A stretch of DNA of 64,000 nt from the NCBI GenBank assembly GCA_021234155.1, contig JAJEKV010000018.1, forward strand, positions 15,322,925 to 15,386,924, read 5' to 3'. This document shows, in pieces, positions 21,651-30,083 of this stretch. This stretch comes from Isoetes taiwanensis (Eukaryota; Streptophyta; Lycopodiopsida; Isoetales; Isoetaceae). The notes below the pieces were generated by a model. That model was not told where the DNA came from. It did not search any database and saw only the letters and a program-made list of their open reading frames with translations. Positions within the stretch are counted from its first letter, which is position 1. Every line of letters starts with the position of its first letter. The position numbers were made by a program, and so were the translations under genes.

Positions 21651-22835
21651 TCCTTCCTATAATGGTGGAAAGCCTCCCTCTCCTTATCTGTTCTGGCTTC
21701 CTTGGACAGACTTTGCCATATCTCCTAAAATTCTGGATCTATAGGAAGGGCCTGCCGTATCTGTTTACCAAACTCACTAGAGAGCATGGATATGGCATTA
21801 CAATGCAGCCGAGTGACCAATGGATGTCTGGAAAGCACGTCAACAACAACATTATGCTTGCTCGACTTATAGACAACCTCAAAATCATACTCCTCGAGGA
21901 ATCCCATCCATCATCATTGTCTCAAATTAAGGTGGGGTTGTGTGAATATATATTGGAGGCTTTGGTGATCGGTATCCAACTGGAATCGTCTCCCAAGTAA
22001 ATAGTGCCTTCAAATGTGCAAGGCACGCATGACAGCAAGCAATTCTTGGTCATGCATGGGGTATCGCTGCTCGGCATCATTCATCTTTCTAGAATCATAC
22101 GCGATGACTCGACCTTCCTGCATTAATACTCCACCGGTAGCTATCTTACTAGTGTCTGTGGCAATCCCACTTATCCTTCTGAGAGTCTGGCAAGGTGAGA
22201 ACCGGGGTCGTTGTCAAAGCATCCTTCAGTGTTTGAAATCCGGCTTGAACCTTGTCTTTTCAATGTGCCATCCAATCCCTAATATTTTCATGTTTGGTTA
22301 GGTCTGTCAAGGGTGCGACGAGCTTAGCAAAGTCCTTCACAAATTTGCGGTAATATCCGACCAACCCTAGAAAGCTGCGAACCTCAGATACATTGGTTGA
22401 AATTGGCCATTTCTTTACTGTCTCAATCTTGGCTGGATCTGTGACTATTCCTTCTGCAGACACGATATGTCCCAGGTAATCAACCTTAGTGGAACCGACG
22501 CTTGGAGAACTTGGCATAAAGTTGGTGGTGTCTTAGCTTCTGTAAGGCCAACCGAAGATGCCGCTCATGGGCCTCTAAGGTGTTACTGTATATTAAGATA
22601 TCATCGAAGAATATGATAATAAAATCGTCAAGATATTCACGGAAGACATCGTTCATCAGTCTCATGAAGGTGGCTGGGGCATTAGTCAGGCCAAATGGCA
22701 TCATCGTAAACTCATAATGCCCATAACGTGTCCAGAATGCAGACTTATGGATGTCATCCTCTTTAATTCGTATCTAGTGATATCCTGAACGAAGATCAAT
22801 CTTCGTAAAATACTTAGCCCCCTGTAATTGATCCA
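21651..22835 (-). pseudogene. chromovirus B1: RNase H and RT palm/connection
   Basis: Minus-strand frames give EEYDFEVVYKSSKHNVV and DVLSRHPLV (RNase H end), VDYLGHIVSAEGI and SFLGLVGYYRKFVKDFAKLV (connection), and [20 protein letters not shown] with [10 protein letters not shown] (RT catalytic region) at 22486-22704. Frames are broken in a few places, but motifs are well preserved. Confidence 0.8.
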
Positions 22836-23786
22836 TTAGATCGTCGGCACGTGGTAAGGCATACGATTCTTAATAGTGTGCTTATTCACTTGGCGGTAAT
22901 CAATGCGTATTCTCAAAGTGCCATCCTTCTTCTTCACAAAGAGTATCGGGGCTCCAAAAGGTGACACACTTGGTTGAATGAAGCCCAATTTAAGGAGCTC
23001 TTGCAGCTGTTTCTTAAGCTCCATTAACTCTGGGGTACTCATCCGGTAAGGAGCCTTACTGGTAGGCTTAGTGTCTGGTTCTAGGGTAATTTCACATTCC
23101 ACGCCCCTAAAAGGGGGTAGTCGATGAATCTCATCTGGAAAGAGGTCATGGTATTCCCGCAGAACTGCTGCTATTGCTGGAGGGAGGCTATCAATAACCT
23201 CGTCTTGCTTAGACTTGGCTTCTACTGAAGCAAGTTGTATCATGCAAAGAATCTGAGACTTTTTGATAGCTCTATCCAACTGGTGTGTGGGAATAACTGG
23301 TTTACCTGCTATGGTCACCCGGGCTCCGTTGGCTGCGTTGAAGGTAACCTCCCACTTTGCACAGTCAATATTTGCCTTTGTAGCGGCCAAAAATTGCATT
23401 CCCACAATAAAGTCATAGCGATCAATATCCATGATCTCGGCCCCTAGAGCAACGGGTGCTTCTGGCAGCTGGATGTTCAAATTGATGCAACGGCCCTTCG
23501 TGTGGCAGACGGCCCCACTAGCCAACGTGACTGGACGTGGCTTTGACTCTAAGGGAGTAAGCTGCAAAGCTTCTGCCATTCTAGGGGAAGCAAAATTGTG
23601 TGTACTACCCGTATCCATAAGAATGATAAAGGGTTTACAATCTACTTGGCCCACGGTGGATATGACAGAAGGCTGATGGTCTGCTTGTCCGGTCTCAATA
23701 GCAGCATAAATATGAGATTCGCCTTGGATATAATCGGGCTCCTCGTCATCAGCAACGTTGTCCAGCTCACAAGCTTCCCAATTCAC
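22836..23786 (-). CDS. chromovirus B1: protease and N-terminal RT
   Basis: A 316-residue minus-strand frame. The aspartic protease motif is [12 protein letters not shown], then [13 protein letters not shown], followed by the RT entry ([32 protein letters not shown]). It is the longest intact frame in this element. Upstream there should be gag, but the sequence instead joins an LTR fragment at about 23811. Confidence 0.8.
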   Translation of the reverse strand: MNWEACELDNVADDEEPDYIQGESHIYAAIETGQADHQPSVISTVGQVDCKPFIILMDTGSTHNFASPRMAEALQLTPLESKPRPVTLASGAVCHTKGRCINLNIQLPEAPVALGAEIMDIDRYDFIVGMQFLAATKANIDCAKWEVTFNAANGARVTIAGKPVIPTHQLDRAIKKSQILCMIQLASVEAKSKQDEVIDSLPPAIAAVLREYHDLFPDEIHRLPPFRGVECEITLEPDTKPTSKAPYRMSTPELMELKKQLQELLKLGFIQPSVSPFGAPILFVKKKDGTLRIRIDYRQVNKHTIKNRMPYHVPTI

Positions 23787-23810
23787 CTCAGCAAGACCAA
23801 CTTGGGGGAT

Positions 23811-23943
23811 CAGAGAAGTGCCCCCTCCCCGAGCATAATGAATCCCTCGGTGTACTAGAGAATGCGTGCCTCATCGGACCGGGGAGATGTAACCCGAAGT
23901 AGTCTCATAGGGTGATTCCATGAGATTGCATCTCCGAAAGGTT
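23811..23943 (-). repeat. misplaced LTR fragment inside B1
   Basis: It carries CCCTCCCCGAGCATAATGAA, GTGTACTAGAGAATGCGTGCC and GGGGAGATGTAACCCGAAGT, which belong to the LTR interior (compare 18845-18960), followed directly by protease/RT sequence. It is a chimeric junction, repeated at 39868-40000 in copy B2. Confidence 0.75.
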
Positions 23944-24734
23944 ACAATCATCCGGTAAGGAGCCTTACTGGTAGGCTTAGTGTCTGGTTCTAGGGTAATT
24001 TCACATTCCACGCCCCTAAAAGGGGGTAGTCGATGAATCTCATATGGAAAGAGGTCATGGTATTCCCGCAGAACTGCTGCTATTGCTGGAGGGAGGCTAT
24101 CAATAACCTCGTCTTGCTTAGACTTGGCTTCTACTGAAGCAAGTTGTATCATGCAAAGAATCTGAGACTTTTTGATAGCTCTATCCAACTGGTGTAATTA
24201 GATACACTGTATGGTGGGAATAATTGGTTTACCTGCTATGGTCATGCGGGCTCTGTTGGCTGCATTGAAGGTAACCTCCCGCTTTGCACAGTCAATATTT
24301 GCCTTTGCAGCAGCCAAAAATTGCATTCCCACAATAAGGCCATAACGATCAATATCCATGATCTCGGCCCCTAGAGCAACGGGTGCTCTTGGCAGCTGGA
24401 TGTTCAAATTGATGCAATGGCCCTTCGCGGTGGCGACGACCCACTAGCCAACGTGACTGAACGTGGCTTTGACTTTAAGGGAGTAAGCTGCAAAGCTTCT
24501 GCCATTCTAGGGGAAGCAAAATTGTGTGTACTACCCGTATCCATAAGAATGATAAAGGGTTTACAATCTACTTGGCCCACGGTGGATATGACAAAAGGCT
24601 GATGGTCTGCTTGTCCGGTCTCAATAGCAGCATAAATATGAGACTCACCTTGGATATAATCGGACTCCTCATCATCAGCAACATTGTCCAACTCACAAGC
24701 TTCCCAATTCACCTCAGCAAGAGCAGCTTGGGCG
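23944..24734 (-). pseudogene. second copy of the protease/RT-entry segment
   Basis: Duplicates about 23045-23800 with small changes. The minus-strand frames again show [12 protein letters not shown] and [14 protein letters not shown]. The copies differ by insertions and deletions, such as an extra TTAGATACACTGTATG near 24197 and a lost segment near 24430. The duplication is internal and in the same orientation. Confidence 0.8.
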
Positions 24735-25046
24735 ATCAGGGAAGTGTCCCCTCCCTGAGCATAATGAATCTCTCGGTGTACTAGAGAATGCATGCCTCAT
24801 CGGACTGGGGAGATGTAACCCGGAGTAGTCTCATAGGGTGATTCCATGAGATTGCGTCTCCGAAAGGCTACAATCACGCCATAGCATGTTTTAGCTTATC
24901 TGCAAAGTGTGCACACGAGGGGCGGATGGAGTGGACTACCCTAGCCATTGTCTTATGCCAGCCAACGCCATGTTATACTTCCATCTGCTGATGTCTTGAG
25001 GTCCTGACCATCAGTTGAATCCATGGAGTCTGAGCCCCGGTAGCGG
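24735..25046 (+). repeat. inverted LTR fragment at the 5' end of B1
   Basis: Carries the LTR interior (compare 18614-18960) in opposite orientation at its right part: CTGCAAAGTGTGCAC, GGATGGAGTGGACTACCCTA, ending CATGGAGTCTGAGCCCCGG at 25040. Similarity to copy B2 ends at CGGCTA (25048). Confidence 0.7.
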
Positions 25047-25064
25047 CTAACAGAGTTTAAAATG

Positions 25065-25101
25065 AAACGCACTTATTTAAGAAGTGCGTTTGAAAGATTC
25101 C
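25065..25101 (+). repeat. T1 left end with hairpin
   Basis: AAACGCACTT, then ATTTAAG, then AAGTGCGTTT form a perfect 10-bp hairpin, followed by GAAAGATTCCTTT. Confidence 0.6.
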
Positions 25102-25747
25102 TTTATAAAAATTAAGAACTTGAAAAAAACACACAAAATAGGGAGCAAAATAGATTGTTGAGCAATTAGCATTCGGGACACCCCCAAAAAAGCAACATTT
25201 TTAAAGCCTTTTCATTTTTAAAAGAGGGCAAAAAAAAATGCTTGTTTTTGAGGAGTGAGACATTAATTTTGATAACTTAGTAAATATTTATTGTTAAAAA
25301 CAGAGGGAAATATAGTTTGTCTTTTTGCAAGCTTAATATAAGTACTAAGAAAGTCAGACATTGGAAAGATAAAGAGTGTGAAATCATAGAGCAAGAAAGA
25401 GTTGTTTCAATCAAGCATTGTTGAAGAGACAAAGCTTTCAGTTTAAAAATCCTCATCAAAATAAATTATAATTATATAGTTTACAATGGTAGTAGTTAAG
25501 AACTCTGTCTGTATAAATTTATCGAGAGGGTGGGAGAGGTGGCTCTTCCAAATCCACGGGACTCTCGCACCCTTTGGGATCTGGCTCTTGCGAAGCTTAC
25601 AACAGCCAGAGACGCGCCTCCTTCGATTCCAAACCTATTGGCACAGGGTTTCTTCCGCTCGGGCACCACAGGCTCCAAGTCAACAAACTCCACCTCCTCA
25701 TCTTTTCTTCCCCGTAAGTGGAGGTCAGTATTTACGTGTAAGTGCCC
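25102..25747. other. T1 left flank of the methyltransferase gene
   Basis: AT-rich up to about 25500, then more GC-rich. No convincing coding frame. It would contain the 3' untranslated region of the minus-strand gene. Confidence 0.4.
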
Positions 25748-26210
25748 TTAACATCGCCCGGCACCGTTCTTTGCTCCCGGTTCCTCGTTTTCATCGGGAA
25801 AGGATTCGCAAGAGCTTATCCTGGTCCTGATGAAACTTACTTTATCTGGGTCTATGTCGACGGAGACGACATTGCGCCCCTGCTTAAGGGCGCAAACTGC
25901 TGTGGTGCCTGATCCAGAAAAGGCATCTAGGATCCAGTCTCCAGGGCGAGAAAACCACTGTATCAAATTATTAATAAGCCACCGCGGGTTTCGATAATGG
26001 GACACCACAGCCTTTGTCATTTGTGGGTCTCTCAATTTCTGCAAAACAGCTGGGAACTGAAATGCATTGCAGGGAGGAGTCTTCTCATTCTGCGTGTTAA
26101 AATGAACCATGGTTTTTTTGGCGTCCGCGCTGTAAAAACCTATATGAAAATGCTCGAAACAACTCACTAAGCGCGGACCACCACCATGACCCTTGACGTT
26201 TGTTTTAAGC
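25748..26210 (-). CDS. methyltransferase exon 8: motif I and SAM-binding half
   Basis: Acceptor TTGGCAG|GCTTAAAAC. Encodes PRWLINNLIQWFSRPGDWIL and DAFSGSGTTAVCALKQGR, then NVVSVDIDPDKV. The Gly-rich FSGSGTT loop binds S-adenosylmethionine, and the acidic DID at the end of the next strand is expected to bind its ribose. The preceding HYRNPRWLI region matches motif X of beta-class enzymes. The last roughly 20 residues are low complexity. Confidence 0.8.
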
Positions 26211-29200
26211 CTGCCAAGCAAAGCAGCAATTACAAATTAGTAGAAAGAAAACAAGGAAAACAAGTTAGCCCAGTAGTGTAGCGGTATAAACTTATACCAC
26301 GGTTGCCTTGCTGTATAAATTTATACCACGGCGTGAAGCCGTATAAATTTATACAGACATTGCCTTGCTGTATAAATTTATACCACGGTTGTTCCAGCCT
26401 TTAAGACAGATGTGGTATAAATTTATACCGTGGAGTTACCGTAAAAAAAAAGCGTTAAATATAATGCTTACCAAACGCAGTTTTCGAAGCCGGCGTTACA
26501 GACCGCTCCCATAGGTTTAAGCACCGACATCGTCTGCAGGTCGGAATGAAAAATGATGACCCTCCAGTTTTCAGATGTCGTGACTTCTTTTAGGCCATCC
26601 AAGAAAGAACGGACTTGCAAGTGAGTAAAAGCCTCCTCGTCAAAAGTGCTATCCTTGATTTTGAAGCCGTAAGGAATATCTGCAATGCATAATATAAAGT
26701 TTTGTTTGTCTAAAAGAGTCCCCAGCCTCGTGCAGTCACCCTGAACAACCATGTACTGGACGTCCTGACCAAATGTAGTAAATCTCTCGTAAGTAGTGTC
26801 AAAACTGGTGGTGGCGACCTCTTTACCCTGTTCAATTGCCTTAAGCCTATGCCTCTCCTCCTTGGCCCTACGAACCAGGTTTAAAAATCCAGTTGGTAGC
26901 CCCTTCTTCTTGTTCTGTAAGAATAATGTGAGACAAAGGCACAAACACAGAACATATTTTCTGCAAAACCTACCCGACCACTTTGAAGTTAACGGTGCTC
27001 TCGATATCTTTGTCACAGGTTAAACTTGGGTACAAAAGCTTGCACTCCTCCCAGTCCCTCTAGGTTGAGTCGCTTCATTAGTTCGGCTGGCGGTGACAAT
27101 ATCTTCGGCAAGCAAAGGGAAAAGTATTGTAAGACAAAAAAAGATAGAAAAGAACACGGCATAGCAAGTGAGGCTTACATCTTAGCTTCCTTAGCCATCT
27201 CGTCTAATGTGAATTCTTTGGCAACTACTTTTTCCAACAGGCGAACAAATATTTCTTTGCTTTTTGAGACCAGAATCAAGGTCCGTGGTACAATGCTCAT
27301 ATTTTTCTGTTTTGATTCACCTCCTTTTTTTGGTTTCTTTCCTGTGGCGCTAGCTTGTTCTTTTAGCTCACCATCCTCGAACATACAAAAAATTCTCTCT
27401 TGAAGATCCCACACCTGTAAATGGTCAAACGAAGTTTAGTGTTGATTGGCGTAAGAGAAAGGACACTGCGACTAAGAACGGTATAAATTTATACCTTGCC
27501 CGGTCGCGGTATAAATTTATACCGTGTCCGGACGCGGTATAAATTTATACCGCAACAGGGCACGGTATAAATTTATACCGCGTCCGGGCTCGGTATAAAT
27601 TTATACCGCGACCGGGCCCGGTATAAATTTATACCGCATCCGGGAACGGTATAAATTTATCTGCATGGCGGGGCGGATATAAATTTATATCACAGCCGCA
27701 CGGTATAAATTTATACCGCGACCGAGCACGGTATAAATTTATACCGTCACCAAGGCTATTACACACTTCTTCTAACCACGCTAAACAGAAGATTGAATTA
27801 AAGCTTTTACTTACTTGACCATCTCGGAAAGCGAGCTGAAAGTAGTTATCGTACTGTTTGACAGCCATAATGGGCTTCTTATTCGAATCATAACTGAGGC
27901 AGCACTCTGTCACACAGGCTTCTCGAAGCTCTTGAAGCTTGTTCTTTTGTTTTTTGAAGTCCTCTCCATGCACTTGTTTAAAATCCACGTACTCTCGGTG
28001 CATGAAGCGAATCTTGTCTATTAGGCTCATTTTTAGTCTAAAGTCATTGTCGAGATTGTGACTCACGGCAACGACTTTTGCCTTTTCGTCTGTTACACCA
28101 ACGTAAATATGCGCTTCCACGCTTTTCCACACTTCGTTACGGCTTTCTTCCTTTGATAGTTCTTTTCTTGCCTTGTAACTGTGTGTGCCTCCAAGTACAT
28201 AATAGGTGTAATCTTCGAAGTCTGCCTTTTTGTAATCTTTCAATTGGTTGCACTGACTTCTATCAACCATCACAACTAGTGGCGACACATGCGCATGAGG
28301 ATTCCTTCTCATTCTTTGCTTAAGGATAGCCACATGTGCCGCGTACAACTTTCGGACCTGAAGCACTCTGACCCCATCTTCATTCTTAGGCGGCCTTTTT
28401 ATAGTGCTCAATGTCAAAGAAATAGTTTGTTTGAGCAGTTTAGTTTCATTAACCCGCTTGAGAATAGCACTTGACTTATCTGCGGGCTTCACAACGATAT
28501 CTGCTCCAGGAGCCTTCTGAAGAGCTTCTGCTGACTCCTCTATAGTCAAGGGCTTTGTTTTTCTAGATTTTTTCTTGGTAGGAGGCTCTGTATCTACTAC
28601 AAGGGAATGTTTCCTGCCCTTTCCCTTTGTTACCACTGGTTCCTCCTCTTCCTCTTCCTCTTCTTCTACTACTTCCTCGTCCTTCTCTTCCTCTTCGATA
28701 TTACGGGGATACCATAGACCCTTGACCAACACCTTTTCTTCACACAGCACTACTGACATCAAAATTTCTACTATGTCCTGTAATGCAGGGTTAAGTTAAG
28801 AGAATGACGGTATAAATTTATACGGAAAGCAACTAAGAATAACTTACAAAGCCGTTCTTGTAATTGTCTGCAACGTAATCATACACGTCTTTGGGCTTGC
28901 ACATGCTTATTCTAAGCATTCTACTATTCAGAACATAGTAGACCTCCCCCTTGTCATGATTGCACTTCATCAAAACTTCATCATCGTTCTCTGTAAGTAA
29001 CAAGGCTTATAATTTCGCCAGCAGGGTAATAATCATCAGACTTGTACTTGCCCTTCCCTGATTGATGGCACAAGTAAAGGTGCGCCTCGGTTTGTTTGCT
29101 CTCTCTTGGACGCCACAAGTCCGCTTTTTTAGTCCATAAGTCTGTGGCTCTGGTGGTGCAGCCTTTGATGATTGGCCTCCGTGTACAAACCTTATCTTAG

Positions 29201-29692
29201 GGCTGGAAAAAGCGTAAAAAAAACCATTTTTATACAAGAAACAGAACCTTTTTCGACTTTTTGAAACACAAAAACAGTAAAAAAAGATGCTGAAAGGGCA
29301 TAAAATCCACACTAAATTAACACTTTATTTGTGTCATTTAAGCTTAAAACACAACAATATTACCAAAATATTAAGGTTCGGGACCATTCGTTAAGCACTA
29401 GACATCAAGATTCCGAAATGGTTTTGGAACGGTATAAATTTATACTTTCGAACACGAAGGCGGTATAAATTTATACCGCTTCAACAACGATCGATATAAA
29501 TTTATACCGCAAAATTTATACCGTTCGAGTATCGATTGGGTCTAAATTTATACCGCTTCGTTAACCGGCGGTATAAATTTATACCACTCCAGAACCATAT
29601 CGGTATAAATTTATACCGTGGGTGCTTACACTTTAACAGCTTAAAACAAATAAGAAACTAAAACAGTACGGATAGTAGACTTACGTGGCCAT
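25748..29692 (-). CDS. ParB-like domain / DNA amino-methyltransferase gene (8 exons)
   Basis: Proposed exons on the minus strand: 29692-29685, 29202-29048, 28990-28848, 28777-27815, 27414-27180, 27057-26974, 26914-26472, 26210-25748. Most joins have GTAAG-type donors and CAG acceptors and keep frame; the join 26974 to 26914 does not (phase 2 into phase 0), so an error, an unseen exon or a mutation remains there. The product of about 830 residues has an acidic run and a nuclear-localisation-like KKKSRKTK, a ParB-like domain, a linker, then a methyltransferase with motif IV (ADIPYGF) before motif I (DAFSGSGTT), the beta-class order of N4-cytosine/N6-adenine enzymes. Such fusions are known from phages and bacterial mobile DNA. 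Introns and the nuclear signal argue against contamination. It probably acts on DNA in the nucleus; the target is inferred, not shown. Confidence 0.7.
26211..26471 (-). other. intron 7 with five palindromes
   Basis: Donor TTTG|GTAAGC, acceptor GGCAG. Palindrome copies start near 26283, 26313, 26341, 26371 and 26413. The first has one change (TATAAACTTATA). Confidence 0.7.
26283..26426. repeat. palindrome cluster 1 (5 copies)
   Basis: Copies of GTATAAATTTATAC about 28-42 bp apart in intron 7, flanked by CCACGG and TTGCC spacers. Confidence 0.8.
26472..26914 (-). CDS. methyltransferase exon 7: catalytic motif IV
   Basis: Encodes YMVVQGDCTRL, then ILCIADIPYGFKIKD. DIPY is the D/N/S-P-P-Y type catalytic motif with Ile in place of the first Pro, a change tolerated in this class. 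A beta strand WRVIIFHSD follows, matching the motif V-VI region. It joins exon 8 in frame across FENCVW|L. Confidence 0.8.
26974..27057 (-). CDS. exon 6 (linker)
   Basis: Acceptor CCTAGAG|GGACTGG, giving the clean join EAK-MDWEECKLLYPSL. It ends ...NFKVVG before donor GG|GTAGGT. The downstream join is out of frame as read, so this exon is the weak point of the model. Confidence 0.5.
27180..27414 (-). CDS. exon 5 (linker after the ParB-like domain)
   Basis: Encodes VWDLQERIFCMFEDGELKEQ, a Lys-rich segment (KKPKKGGESKQK) and a helix EIFVRLLEKVVAKEF. It joins exon 4 in frame (FRDGQ|VWDLQ). No known domain. Confidence 0.65.
27415..27814 (-). other. intron 4 with a phased palindrome array
   Basis: Donor GGTCAA|GTAAGT and acceptor TTTACAG. 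It houses the ten-copy 28-bp-period array (27479-27746). Confidence 0.75.
27479..27746. repeat. palindrome cluster 2: ten copies, 28-bp period
   Basis: GTATAAATTTATAC starts at 27481, 27509, 27537, 27565, 27593, 27621, 27649 (right half truncated), 27677 (GTATAC changed to ATATAT at the ends), 27703 and 27731. Spacers are 14-bp and GC-rich (such as CGCGACCGGGCCCG), themselves near-symmetric, extending the palindrome to CGGTATAAATTTATACCG. Confidence 0.9.
27815..28777 (-). CDS. exon 4: acidic region, nuclear signal and ParB-like domain
   Basis: Starts DIVEILMSVVLCEEKV, then a Glu-rich run and TKKKSRKTK. The centre has VRKLYAAHVAILKQRM, HVSPLVVMVDRSQC and YTYYVLGGTHSYKARKEL. The last matches the ParB/Srx-like pattern in which a strand leads to G-x-H/R-(R/S)-x-x-A. 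It ends in charged helices (DKIRFMHREYVDFKQVHGED). ParB-type domains bind DNA palindromes or hydrolyse nucleotides/DNA. Fold assignment is by pattern only. Confidence 0.6.
28810..28823. repeat. single palindrome in intron 3
   Basis: One GTATAAATTTATAC between exons 3 and 4. Confidence 0.85.
28848..28990 (-). CDS. exon 3
   Basis: Encodes NDDEVLMKCNHDKGEVYYVL, then NSRMLRISMCKPKDVYDYV. It joins exon 4 in frame (NGF|DIVEI). Beta-rich, no family recognised. Confidence 0.65.
29048..29202 (-). CDS. exon 2 (frame ambiguous)
   Basis: Acceptor TTTTTCCAG|CCCTAAG. From exon 1 the frame reads MATPKIRFVHGGQSSKA, then PQTYGLKK. At CTA AAA AAG the other frame (ADLWRPRESKQTEAHLYLCH, continuing past 29048 to PAGEIISLVTY) looks more protein-like. 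Either a 57-nt intron (29047-28991) keeps the first frame into exon 3, or a -1 slip or one-base error changes frame at the A run. Confidence 0.45.
29432..29616. repeat. palindrome cluster 3 (about 7 copies)
   Basis: Copies in intron 1 start at 29432, 29463, 29494, about 29540, 29571 and 29603, plus a half copy near 29511; spacing is about 31 bp. Several have single changes. Confidence 0.8.
29685..29692 (-). CDS. exon 1 (start codon)
   Basis: ATGGCCAC|GTAAGT. The start codon lies about 50 bp after a minus-strand TATA box (29742-29747) in context ACCATGGCC, followed at once by a consensus donor. Confidence 0.6.
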
Positions 29693-29741
29693 GGTCGTAT
29701 GGATTCGCTTATAGCTGTTCGGAGAAGCAATTTAGAGAGGG

Positions 29742-29747
29742 TATATA
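29742..29747 (-). promoter_or_regulatory. minus-strand TATA box for the methyltransferase gene
   Basis: CTTATATACCC on the minus strand, about 50 bp before ATG 29692, with a C/T-rich leader. Confidence 0.55.
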
Positions 29748-29888
29748 AGGCGCATCTCAAGCGCCTTGGACTCCTAGCAGCGTATGTAGAAATAGGGTGG
29801 CCGGCGCCGGGCTTAAGTACCTCTGCTAAGTGCCGTTTCGTATAGCGCTTCTCCATAAAGTTTTCAATACAGCTGTCTGTGAGTTTTC

Positions 29889-30057
29889 ATATAAATTTAT
29901 ACCGTGTCTTTTCTATGTTGCCCTCCTCCGTATAAATTTATACCATCTCTGTATAAATTTATACAGTCTGCCGCTTCAAGTTTGCCTTCTCTGTATAAAT
30001 TTATACCATCCCTGTGTAAACTTTTACCGTCTGCTCTTCTGTCGTATAAATTTATAC
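29889..30057. repeat. palindrome cluster 4 between the divergent genes
   Basis: About six copies (29889, 29930, 29951, 29993, about 30014 diverged, 30044) in the shared upstream region. Each palindrome contains TATAAAT on both strands, so it could serve as a bidirectional TATA element. Confidence 0.8.
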
Positions 30058-30083
30058 GATTAGACGCTTAACTTTTCGAGTAT

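Noticed and set aside
27479-27746. CRISPR array
   Set aside because: The repeats are regular, but spacers are only 14 bp and similar to one another, and the repeat is a full palindrome within a eukaryotic intron.
27629-27814. Minus-strand coding extension through the palindrome array (FIPCGCDINLYPP-like)
   Set aside because: The frame is an accident of the repeats; a consensus donor at 27815/27814 ends the exon before them.
25748-28777. Bacterial contamination as the source of the ParB-methyltransferase gene
   Set aside because: It is split by several GT..AG introns, has a nuclear-localisation-like stretch, and lies between plant retroelements.
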